DNA of 64,000 nucleotides, taken from Clostridiales bacterium Firm_14 (GTDB lineage: Bacteria; Bacillota; Clostridia; Saccharofermentanales; Saccharofermentanaceae). Positions 49,578-57,130 of the stretch are shown piece after piece; position 1 is the stretch's first letter; every line of letters starts with the position of its first letter. The notes below the pieces were generated by a model. The model was not told where the DNA came from, searched no databases, and was given only the letters and a program-made list of their open reading frames with translations. The stretch covers positions 186,001 to 250,000 of the forward strand of contig LVAT01000013.1 of assembly GCA_001604135.1 (NCBI GenBank). The letters run 5' to 3'. The position numbers and the translations under genes were made by a program.

Positions 49578-50064
49578 CATATATATTGAAAAGTGCAGGA
49601 AAGATGCCAAGCTTCCTTCTTATGCTCATGACGGCGATGCCGGCATGGATCTCTATGCAGCTGAAGACGTAATAATCGAGCCCGGCAAGTCAGCACTTGT
49701 ACCGATTGGCATCAAGATGGCCATTCCTTACGGCTATGAAGTACAGATAAGACCCAGGAGCGGCGTTTCATTGAAGACACCTTTAAGGATCCCCAACGCT
49801 CCCGGCACGATCGATTGCGGCTACAGGGATGAAGTAAACGTAATTATCTATAACGATTCATTCTTCCAGGATGAAGGCATTAATGAGCCTTTAACCATCG
49901 ACATGAAGGGCTGCGTCCACGGCACATACAAGATCAGAAAAGGCGACAGGATCGCCCAGATGGTCGTTGCAAAAGTCGAATATGCAAGCTTTGTTGAGAC
50001 TGATAATGTTAAGGCAATAGGCGAAGACCGCGGCGGCGGATTTGGCTCTTCTGGAGTTAACTGA
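49570..50064 (+). CDS. dut: dUTP diphosphatase
   Basis: A 164-aa trimeric dUTPase that removes dUTP and supplies dUMP. All five motifs are seen: AGMDLYAAED, PRSGVSLK, GTIDCGYRDEVNV (catalytic Asp), KGDRIAQMVV and the C-terminal EDRGGGFGSSG. A ~15-residue insert between motifs 3 and 4 makes it slightly longer than usual. The gene overlaps U32 by 8 bp and the next gene by one base (TGATG). Confidence 0.96.
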   Translation: MTDIYIEKCRKDAKLPSYAHDGDAGMDLYAAEDVIIEPGKSALVPIGIKMAIPYGYEVQIRPRSGVSLKTPLRIPNAPGTIDCGYRDEVNVIIYNDSFFQDEGINEPLTIDMKGCVHGTYKIRKGDRIAQMVVAKVEYASFVETDNVKAIGEDRGGGFGSSGVN

Positions 50065-51107
50065 TGAGCAGAGTTTCAAGCGGATTTGTCAGCTTTTCGA
50101 GCGGCGGTACAAAGCGCAGAAGCCCCTTTATTACAAGGCTTGCGCTTGTACTAAGCTTTTTTGCCGTAGTACTCATCTTATTTCTTGCACTGACGGTTTT
50201 CTCATCCAACAGATTGATGAACGTTAAGGGCAATATCGTTACCAACGTTCCGTCTAATATCCTGCCTTCATACAGCACTACGAGCTTCCAGTCAGCTGAT
50301 GGCCAGACATCTTTGCAGGGATGGTTCTTTAAGACCAAGAATCCTACATCGACGATCATCGTAGTACATGATTCAGGATCCAACCGACTTCCGTTCGGCG
50401 TCGAAATGATCGATATGTTAGAGAGCTGGCTCGAGAACGGATACAACGTATTCTTATTTGATCAGAGGAACTGCGGTACGTCAGGCGGTGACTGCTGCAC
50501 ATACGGTTATCTCGAATGGCAGGACGTTTTAGGCGCCATCGGCATCGTTAAGCAGATATCCGTAACCACGGACGTAATCTTATTTGGTATCGGCACGGGA
50601 TGCACATCTTCGCTTCTTGCTTACGCGAACCTTCCGCCGGCAGGCGCAAGCGAACAGGACCTTGCAGCTTACGATAAGAACATCAGGAATCTTGATTTCG
50701 ATAAGACATACATCGCAGGCATGATCCTTGATTCTCCCGCCAAGGAGACGGACGACTACATTAAGCCTGTAGTAAGAAGAAGTGAACCTTTGGGATTCAT
50801 AACACAGTTTTCGATCCCTTATGCGATCAGAGTATCTTCGGGCGGAACAAATATCAGCCTTGCGGCCGAGATCGCGAGACTTCCTATACCGTTGCTTATC
50901 ATATACGGCGGTCACGACACATTCATCGGCGCTGATAAGATAGACCAGATAATTACCGAGCGAAGCAGACTTAACTCCAGTATCACAAGGAGCGTAATGG
51001 TCTCAGGCGCCGGCTATCTGGAGGAATACGGCATCAATAAGAATCTTTACATCAAGACAGTCAATAACTTCTTGAACGAATACTATCTGGTAGACGAGAC
51101 AACATGA
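50064..51107 (+). CDS. Membrane-anchored alpha/beta-hydrolase-fold protein, catalytic triad apparently lost
   Basis: A 347-aa protein with one N-terminal helix (residues 24-46, LALVLSFFAVVLILFLALTVF) and an extracytoplasmic alpha/beta-hydrolase domain: STIIVVHDSGSN, YNVFLFDQRNCGTSGG, LEWQDVLGAIGIVK and LLIIYGGHDTFIGADK (acid Asp). At the nucleophile elbow the sequence is FGIGTGC (residues 174-180), so the usual GxSxG Ser is Gly at about residue 177, and the catalytic His position reads GAGYLEEY. It is probably a non-enzymatic binding protein, or uses different residues. Placed between dut and tsaD with overlaps on both sides. Confidence 0.8.
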   Translation: MSRVSSGFVSFSSGGTKRRSPFITRLALVLSFFAVVLILFLALTVFSSNRLMNVKGNIVTNVPSNILPSYSTTSFQSADGQTSLQGWFFKTKNPTSTIIVVHDSGSNRLPFGVEMIDMLESWLENGYNVFLFDQRNCGTSGGDCCTYGYLEWQDVLGAIGIVKQISVTTDVILFGIGTGCTSSLLAYANLPPAGASEQDLAAYDKNIRNLDFDKTYIAGMILDSPAKETDDYIKPVVRRSEPLGFITQFSIPYAIRVSSGGTNISLAAEIARLPIPLLIIYGGHDTFIGADKIDQIITERSRLNSSITRSVMVSGAGYLEEYGINKNLYIKTVNNFLNEYYLVDETT

Positions 51108-52120
51108 GCGAAAAGGACGTTTTGATCTTAGGAATAGAGAGCTCCTGTGATGAGACAGCCGCATCCGTCGTTAAGAACGGACGCGTTATCTTAAGCAACG
51201 TTATTGCTTCACAGGCAGATTTCCACGAAGAATACGGCGGCGTTGTGCCTGAACTCGCATCCAGAATGCACGTTGATGCAGTCTATCCTACGGTACAGAA
51301 GGCTCTGGCAGAAGCAGGCGTAACGCTTGATGAAATCGACGCTGTAGCAGTCACTTACGGCCCCGGACTTGTAGGCGCTTTGCTCGTCGGCCTATCCTGT
51401 GCCAAAGGTTTATGCGAAGTTTCCGGTAAGCCCTTAGTTGGCGTAAATCACTTAAAAGGCCATATTGCAGCTAATTATCTCAGCTTCGAAGAATTAGAGC
51501 CTCCGTTCCTTTGTCTGTGCGTCAGCGGCGGCAATTCCATGATCGTCAGAGTAGATGATTATACAGACATGAAAGTCCTTGGCAGGACCAGAGACGATGC
51601 TGCAGGTGAAGCGATCGATAAGATCGCTCGTATTGTGGGCCTTGGTTATCCTGGCGGCCCCAAGATGGACAAGGCAGGGCAGGGGGGCGACACCACCAAA
51701 TACGTCTTCTCCAAGACGCATATGGGTGATACGCTTGATTTCTCGTTCTCCGGTCTTAAGACTTCTGCGCTTAATCTCATCAACGGATTGAGACAGAAGG
51801 GCGAAGAGATCGATCTTAAGGATTTCACGGCATCCTACCAACAGGCTATAGCTGATGCTCTGTTGAAGAATACAATGACGGCAGTGGAGCAGACAGGAAT
51901 AAAGAAGCTTTGCCTCGCAGGCGGCGTTTCCGCGAACTCATTCTTAAGAAACACTTTCGATAAGGCAGCCAAAAAGAAGGGGATTAAGCTCTATTATCCT
52001 GAATTGAAGTATTGTACCGACAATGCCGCAATGATCGCATCCTGCGGCTACTACGAATACATGAACGGTAAGCGCGATTCATTGGACCTCAACGCTTATC
52101 CGTCACTGCAAATGCAGTAA
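51104..52120 (+). CDS. tsaD: tRNA N6-threonylcarbamoyladenosine transferase subunit TsaD
   Basis: A 338-aa TsaD, which transfers threonylcarbamoyl to A37 of ANN-decoding tRNAs with TsaB/TsaE. It opens LGIESSCDETAASVV, has the metal motif HLKGH, VSGGNSMIV and the C-terminal LAGGVSANSFLR. Length fits the family. It overlaps the preceding gene by 4 bp. tsaB and tsaE are not in the window. Confidence 0.97.
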   Translation: MSEKDVLILGIESSCDETAASVVKNGRVILSNVIASQADFHEEYGGVVPELASRMHVDAVYPTVQKALAEAGVTLDEIDAVAVTYGPGLVGALLVGLSCAKGLCEVSGKPLVGVNHLKGHIAANYLSFEELEPPFLCLCVSGGNSMIVRVDDYTDMKVLGRTRDDAAGEAIDKIARIVGLGYPGGPKMDKAGQGGDTTKYVFSKTHMGDTLDFSFSGLKTSALNLINGLRQKGEEIDLKDFTASYQQAIADALLKNTMTAVEQTGIKKLCLAGGVSANSFLRNTFDKAAKKKGIKLYYPELKYCTDNAAMIASCGYYEYMNGKRDSLDLNAYPSLQMQ

Positions 52121-52180
52121 ATTAAGGCTTTTCGAGCTTTTTAGTTGCAAAAATAGCTTTTGCATATAAAATATACGATT

Positions 52181-52657
52181 ATGGCAATCAAAAAAGGTAT
52201 AAAAATAATAGCAGAGAACAGAAAAGCCTATCACGATTACTATATCGATGAGAGGTATGAGGCAGGCGTAGCTTTATCCGGCACTGAGGTTAAGAGCCTT
52301 CGTGCGGGCAAGGTCAACCTTAAGGACTCTTATGTTCAGGTAAAAGACGGGGAGATGTGGCTTATAGGTGTTCATATAAGTCCTTACGAGAACGGAAACA
52401 GATTTAATCTCGATCCTGAACGCAACAGAAAGCTTCTCATGCATAAGAAAGAGATAATCCGCCTGTATTCCACAGTCAAGCAGGACGGTCTTACGTTGGT
52501 GCCCACAAAATGCTATTTCAAGGACAGCAAAGTTAAGTTTGAGATCGGTCTTGCGAGAGGTAAGAAGGATTACGACAAGCGTGAAGACCTTGCAAAGAAA
52601 CAGGCAAACAGAGATATCGACCGTGCCATGAAGAATATCAAAAAATATAATGATTGA
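52181..52657 (+). CDS. smpB: SsrA-binding protein SmpB
   Basis: A 158-aa SmpB that delivers tmRNA to stalled ribosomes. It has IAENRKAYHDYYIDERYEAGVALSGTEVKSLR, ISPYENGNRFNLDPERNRKLLMHK and the Lys-rich C-terminal tail. The ATG at 52181 (MAIKKG) is the natural start; the track start is a TTG further upstream. No Shine-Dalgarno is visible before it, and a TATAAA box lies about 11 bp upstream, so a leaderless transcript is possible. tmRNA itself is not in the flanking sequence. Confidence 0.95.
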   Translation: MAIKKGIKIIAENRKAYHDYYIDERYEAGVALSGTEVKSLRAGKVNLKDSYVQVKDGEMWLIGVHISPYENGNRFNLDPERNRKLLMHKKEIIRLYSTVKQDGLTLVPTKCYFKDSKVKFEIGLARGKKDYDKREDLAKKQANRDIDRAMKNIKKYND

Positions 52658-52693
52658 TATATAATTACTGTATCAAACTAAAAGGGAAGACCT

Positions 52694-53251
52694 ATGACGA
52701 CCGAAAGAATCAGAAATGCAGCACACGAGAAGGAGATATCTATAAGATATATCCTACTTGCTGTGATCTTTTGGATCATTACGGTTGCATTGATCGTCAT
52801 GATCTTCCATTTTTCCGGCCAGTCAGCAACACAGTCATCCAACACATCTAACATGGTAGTCAATATCATCAATGAGGTATTAGGCGTAGATATTGAGGAT
52901 GATACCGTAATAAGAAAGGTAGCTCACGCTACTGAATTCGCCATCCTGACGGCCTTTACATTTGCAGCTCTGTCATCGACAAATAAGATCTCCAATAAGA
53001 CATCCTATGCCGAGAGCCCCGTAAAGCTCATGAGATCCGATAACGAGATGAATATCGTTTTTACATTATGGTTTACGATCCTTAATGCGATCTTCGACGA
53101 ATATCATCAGTTATTCGTTGACGGCCGCGACGGTTCGATCCGAGATGTTCTTATCGATCTCATCGGCATCGTCATCGTGCTTATAATCATTCGTGTTGCA
53201 TTCACGATCTACCTGAAGACGAAGGGTAAGTCTGAGATCGTATACACCTGA
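52694..53251 (+). CDS. VanZ-family membrane protein
   Basis: A 185-aa membrane protein. FHFSGQSATQSSNTS, RKVAHATEFAILT and DEYHQLFVDGRDGSIRDVLID form the VanZ pattern. Helices lie at about residues 20-38, 77-93 and 116-130 with a C-terminal one near 155-178. VanZ-like proteins are linked to teicoplanin tolerance in enterococci and occur widely in Firmicutes; the general role is unclear. The RBS AGGGAAG precedes the ATG, and a gene-free region follows. Confidence 0.9.
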   Translation: MTTERIRNAAHEKEISIRYILLAVIFWIITVALIVMIFHFSGQSATQSSNTSNMVVNIINEVLGVDIEDDTVIRKVAHATEFAILTAFTFAALSSTNKISNKTSYAESPVKLMRSDNEMNIVFTLWFTILNAIFDEYHQLFVDGRDGSIRDVLIDLIGIVIVLIIIRVAFTIYLKTKGKSEIVYT

Positions 53252-53370
53252 TCCCACAAAATCATTTATAAAGAAGAATACCCCTTTTTCTGAATTTTAT
53301 TCTATATCTAATTCGGTATAATTACAATTTTGGTGAATTGGGAAGAGGTAAAAAATAAGTATATGATGAA

Positions 53371-53521
53371 ATACCTACTTAGAATGCGATTATTAAGTCT
53401 AAGTTGGTATCAAAATCTGAGTTCTGGATTGTGATTAAATCTTTATACCTACCTGCGTGTCTATTTCATATTCTAAGTTGGTATTTGTTTTCTGTTGATC
53501 AAAAATTCATACCAACTTGAA
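53371..53521. repeat. Four copies of a 13-bp element in alternating orientation
   Basis: ATACCTACTTAGA (53371-53383), TCTAAGTTGGTAT (53398-53410), TCTAAGTTGGTAT (53472-53484) and ATACCAACTTGAA (53509-53521) are the same motif. Copies 1 and 2 pair into a 12/13-bp hairpin, copies 3 and 4 into a second one with a 24-nt loop. This lies in the 531-bp gene-free stretch 53252-53782. No coding potential is supported. Confidence 0.75.
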
Positions 53522-53585
53522 ATTCGTTTTTGGTCTTTTAGTATGTATTTTCGTAATCCTGGTTTCTGGCGTTCTGTTTCTATGA

Positions 53586-53772
53586 TTTCTTACTGATCAT
53601 TAACCGCCATTTATTCATAATTTGTTTTTTGGCGGTTCTCGAAAATTCTTACTGAGCCTGATTTACCGTCATTTTTCGAATTCTGTTTTTTTTGACAGCA
53701 GAACAGTTGTTCGTTTTTGGGCAGGAGGGGACTGAACAACCGCCAAATCCTTATTTCCAACGTTTTGGCGGT
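53586..53772. repeat. Degenerate ~60-bp tandem units with ACCGCCA inverted repeats
   Basis: TTCTTACTGA occurs at 53587 and 53646, each followed by ACCGCCATTT or ACCGTCATTT and a T-tract. AACCGCCA/TGGCGGTT (53602-53609, 53630-53637) and ACCGCCAAA/TTTGGCGGT (53739-53747, 53764-53772) are inverted pairs, with a GTTGTTC/GAACAAC pair between. It may also serve as a terminator for the flippase gene, though no clear U-tract is seen. Confidence 0.6.
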
Positions 53773-53782
53773 AATCAGTATA

Positions 53783-55195
53783 TTAATTTTCGTTTTCTGC
53801 TTTAGAATCCTCAGGTCTCTTCCCTTCAGCCTTGATCAATTTATTGATATATCTGAAGAAGAATAACGGTTCTGCGACTTCGAACGGTATTAATACGATG
53901 ATATTGGCCAGAACTACGCCTATCATGCCGCCAGTGAGCTTTACGAAGACCCAGGCAAGCGGAATATCGATTACTGCTGCGATCGTCATTAAGACCATCT
54001 GCGGCTTGAAATACGAGAAGCCGTTGCCGATGCTCGTATTGACGTTGTGTACCAGGAATATGAATCCTGAGAGCGCGAAAATAACAGCGTACACGTAATT
54101 AACGTCGATCGCTTTGTCCTTAAGCCAGATGTTTACGATCGGCTGCAATACGATAACGATCAGTAATAAAACGATCAATGCAAGCACGCTAAAGCCCAGG
54201 AGCAGCATGTATGTTTTCTTGATCCAAGTGTAGCGTTTCTCGACCTTTGCCTTGGTTACGGCTGACCAGATCGGAATCAAAACGAGCGAACAGATCGCTG
54301 CTACGGAGTTAAATATCTTGAAATAAACCTGGTAAATGACTACGTCTGAAGGTCCGCAGAATGCTGAGATCAGGAATTCGTTGGTCGATGAAATGACCAT
54401 GAATATCAGCTGGAGCCATAATAATGTCAGGCCGATCTTAAGAAGTGATTTAGCCGAATCTTTGGACCAGAATTTGATCGAAGGTCTGATATTTCTGAAT
54501 TTGCCGCAGAAAAGGATCAGACTTACAACGATCAATGGCAGATTTACAGCCAGAATATTGAAATACGAGATCGCAATGATCGATGAAGACGTATCCCCTG
54601 CCGGCAGCAGATTTATTACTATAAAGATGATTACATTAGATAATAATGCCAGAAGATTAACGAGTCCGGACTTCTGGATCGCGTAAAGTATCGACGTTAC
54701 GAGCTTTAAAACGAACTGTATCAGAACGCCGATGAACGCTATCTGTATCGCATATCTTAATACCGGCAAAGCCAGATCTTCTTCATTGATATTAAGGATT
54801 GCATTCCAGTTCAGAAGCTGAATTACAATGCTTCCGATTATGCCGAGAACAACTACTAAAGCAGCAGAAGCGATATAGGTAGAGGAGACTAGCGTCCTCC
54901 CTCCTTTTGTGTCGTTCTCAGCCAGTGCTTTGGGAAGCTTATTACGAAGGCCGTTGCCGATGCCGAGATCGAAGATCAATACCCAGTTAATGATCGATAA
55001 TATTGTGTACCAGACGCCCAGTACATTGTCATTTCCGAAGAATCTGATGTATGCAGGCAGCAAAAACAACGTGAGCAACATCGATCCGCCCTTTACCAGG
55101 AACGCACCCAAGATGTTGATAAAGATATTCTTGTTGTTCTTTACAGCGCCGAAAACACTGTCCTTGCTGATCTTCACGATATTCCCTTTCATCAA
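53783..55195 (-). CDS. Polysaccharide/oligosaccharide flippase (Wzx/MATE-like)
   Basis: A 470-aa membrane protein with roughly 12-14 hydrophobic helices, starting LGAFLVKGGSMLLTLFLLPAYIRFFG and GVWYTILSIINWVLIFDLGIGNGLRN, a pattern typical of the polysaccharide biosynthesis flippase family. It should move lipid-linked oligosaccharides across the membrane. The C-terminus is charged (KAEGKRPEDSKAENEN). The start is the first ATG of two in tandem; a strong promoter lies 40 bp upstream on the minus strand. Confidence 0.9.
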   Translation of the reverse strand: MMKGNIVKISKDSVFGAVKNNKNIFINILGAFLVKGGSMLLTLFLLPAYIRFFGNDNVLGVWYTILSIINWVLIFDLGIGNGLRNKLPKALAENDTKGGRTLVSSTYIASAALVVVLGIIGSIVIQLLNWNAILNINEEDLALPVLRYAIQIAFIGVLIQFVLKLVTSILYAIQKSGLVNLLALLSNVIIFIVINLLPAGDTSSSIIAISYFNILAVNLPLIVVSLILFCGKFRNIRPSIKFWSKDSAKSLLKIGLTLLWLQLIFMVISSTNEFLISAFCGPSDVVIYQVYFKIFNSVAAICSLVLIPIWSAVTKAKVEKRYTWIKKTYMLLLGFSVLALIVLLLIVIVLQPIVNIWLKDKAIDVNYVYAVIFALSGFIFLVHNVNTSIGNGFSYFKPQMVLMTIAAVIDIPLAWVFVKLTGGMIGVVLANIIVLIPFEVAEPLFFFRYINKLIKAEGKRPEDSKAENEN

Positions 55196-55234
55196 AACAG
55201 GGGAGCTCCCCTCCCCTATCTTATCAGAGTTGTA

Positions 55235-55263
55235 ATTATCCGATTTTATTTAATTCACGTCAA
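55235..55263 (-). promoter_or_regulatory. Flippase gene promoter
   Basis: Minus strand TTGACG at 55263-55258 and GATAAT at 55240-55235, separated by 17 bp, followed by GGGGAGGGGAG as RBS region. Its position shows the hairpin cluster upstream is outside this transcript. Confidence 0.7.
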
Positions 55264-55311
55264 TATAAGCCTAGTAGTTAAGTTGTAGGATTATTCTTCC
55301 ATTGCCATGCA

Positions 55312-55472
55312 TTCAACTATACATGTTGAAATAGCACCTGCCTGACCGTCCGTCAAGGGACGGCAAGCCTCATCTAGCGACGCCCTTGACTGCCGCTCAG
55401 TACGCAGGTGCTTGTTTTGTGGTTAAGAGGCTGGAAGCCCAGCCTCGCATCGAACGATGCCGGTCGTAACCG
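55312..55472. other. Cluster of back-to-back perfect hairpins, candidate structured RNA or DNA element
   Basis: In the 563-bp gene-free stretch 55196-55758. Elements in order: TTCAAC/GTTGAA (55312-55330); a rod with AGCACCTGC/GCAGGTGCT (55333-55341, 55404-55412), CTGA/TCAG and GTCAAGGG/CCCTTGAC (55352-55359, 55383-55390); GAGGCTGG-AAGC-CCAGCCTC (55427-55446); GCATC-GAAC-GATGC (55447-55460); CGGT-CGTA-ACCG (55461-55472). The last three abut without spacers. All stems shown are fully Watson-Crick. I do not recognise a known RNA family, and tmRNA, RNase P, 6S and SRP motifs were not found. Confidence 0.6.
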
Positions 55473-55716
55473 ATAATTTGATTACGATTTCAACCGATTT
55501 CCAATATTTCCAGACCGACAAAACATTTCAAATCTACATGCGTTAGCAGACAAGTTTTCGCTGAAAAACCTGCAAATCAGAGCTGAATCTTACAAAAACC
55601 TGCAGATATGTGGACAAAAACATCTGAAAAGCCCCAAAAAAACCTACAAAGAATTATATGTTCAGGCATACCTTATTCTTGCTTTTAATATATATAGTCA
55701 GAAATCGAATTACGAA

Positions 55717-55722
55717 TATAAT
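55717..55722 (+). promoter_or_regulatory. Probable -10 box for the 55759 lipoprotein
   Basis: TATAAT in GAATATAATATC lies about 35 bp before the ATG. No good -35 is seen. The stretch 55480-55715 is AT-rich with three AAAAACCT(G/A)CA copies. Confidence 0.45.
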
Positions 55723-55758
55723 ATCTATGGGATAATAGCACTACTTCGGAGGTTATTT

Positions 55759-57081
55759 ATGAAGCTTAATAACAGAATCATATCTGCGGTTCTTACTGTC
55801 ATTCTTATCTTCTCGGTTGCTTCATGCTACAAGGTAAAACCTGAAGACATAGCGGCGACTGCCGATACTTACGCAAAGTGCGTCCAGTATCTGGATGCCG
55901 AGAGGATCCTTGATAACACTGAAGCTATTGATGAAGCTGCTTCAGAGGCTTTTAGGAAGAAGCTCACGCTCGCTGATTACGAATACGATCAGGCCGACAT
56001 TAAGTCCATCATTGCCCAGACGATCCAGTACACGGTAAATAATGAATCCGTTACTGTTAATGGCAAGTCTGCAACATGCGATGTTACTTTCACAAGACTC
56101 AAATATGAGGCTGCATTTAACAATCTCGTAGGACTTAAGGATGCTCATCTCAAGGCACTTCACGAGTGCCAAGAGACATTCAGCACTACGATCACCATAA
56201 CTTTTAATAAACAGGAAGACGGCCGCTGGATAGCTGCAACGGATACTGTTGCAAAGCTTAATGAGCTCTATTCTTTCCTGGATGCCAAATTTGATTTCTC
56301 GCCTGATACTCCGGACATCTTTGACAGCACTTCATGGCTCTTCAGCAAGGACGGAAAATACGAGAACACAAAGTGCATCGAGCTCGATATCTGGTTCAAG
56401 TACGATCCTGAAAAAGAGTTCTACTATACAGTTTCCAAGGACAATACAGAGCTTTATAAGAGCGAGCCTGAGGCTACGACGGATATCTTCTTCAGAGCAA
56501 AATTCGATAAGTCTCTTGGAGCAAAGACGACAAGCACGGGTTACATCAACCAGGGAATCTATAACATCAAGATCTACAGAAAAGACGGCCTCCTTATGGC
56601 TGATGAGACAACAACTGTTATCGTTAACGGCGCAAAGCCTGCACCTGAGATAACATCAGCACCTAAGGGCGCTTCTTATTCGATCAAGGATCCTTCTTTC
56701 GCTTCTATCAAGAGCCTTGGCTGGTGGGATTATTCAGGTACGCTTTTATCTGACGGCATCTACTGCTTTAATACAAAGACACTGGCATTCTCGATCGAGC
56801 TATTAAGCGATGCTAAGCCTGTTTATTACGCTTATTATTTCGTGCCCGGCGAGAACGCCAATACAAAGAATATCGACTATTCCAAGCCAGTTTATTCAAA
56901 TACGATCGAGCAGTTCATCTATATCGACGGTACGACATTCTTCAACTTCGATTATAGTCCGGCAACGATCGAAGTCGGCACCTATGTCCTTGTCATCGCG
57001 AAAGATGCATTCAGCCTTGATAAGCCCTATGTAACGGCTACATGTAAGATAATTCCTCAGTCTTCTGAAGAATTCCTCTGA
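55759..57081 (+). CDS. Hypothetical lipoprotein
   Basis: A 440-aa secreted protein with signal peptide and lipobox SVASC (Cys near residue 23). The N-terminal half of the mature protein has a helical NTF2-like look (ECQETFSTTITITFNKQEDGRWIAATD matches SnoaL/NTF2-type proteins in style), and the C-terminal half is beta-rich. No catalytic motif is seen. The RBS GGAGG precedes the ATG. It ends at a bidirectional terminator shared with the convergent operon. Confidence 0.85.
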   Translation: MKLNNRIISAVLTVILIFSVASCYKVKPEDIAATADTYAKCVQYLDAERILDNTEAIDEAASEAFRKKLTLADYEYDQADIKSIIAQTIQYTVNNESVTVNGKSATCDVTFTRLKYEAAFNNLVGLKDAHLKALHECQETFSTTITITFNKQEDGRWIAATDTVAKLNELYSFLDAKFDFSPDTPDIFDSTSWLFSKDGKYENTKCIELDIWFKYDPEKEFYYTVSKDNTELYKSEPEATTDIFFRAKFDKSLGAKTTSTGYINQGIYNIKIYRKDGLLMADETTTVIVNGAKPAPEITSAPKGASYSIKDPSFASIKSLGWWDYSGTLLSDGIYCFNTKTLAFSIELLSDAKPVYYAYYFVPGENANTKNIDYSKPVYSNTIEQFIYIDGTTFFNFDYSPATIEVGTYVLVIAKDAFSLDKPYVTATCKIIPQSSEEFL

Positions 57082-57100
57082 TAAGAAAATCAAGCAAAAA

Positions 57101-57130
57101 AGAGGGCCTTATTTATTAAGGCCCTTTTCT
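57101..57130. terminator. Bidirectional terminator overlapping the dehydrogenase stop codon
   Basis: GGGCCTTA and TAAGGCCC form a perfect 8-bp stem around TTTAT; the plus strand is followed by TTTTCT and the minus strand by TCTTTTTT. The minus-strand stop codon TAA at 57109-57111 lies inside the stem. Confidence 0.85.

Noticed and set aside
53363-53434. 23-codon ORF starting MMKYLLRMRLL
   Set aside because: The RBS-like GGAAGAGG is about 14 bp away, and the frame runs through the repeat element; not supported as a gene.
53252-53782. Possible tmRNA next to smpB
   Set aside because: No tRNA-like ends or peptide-tag reading frame were found.
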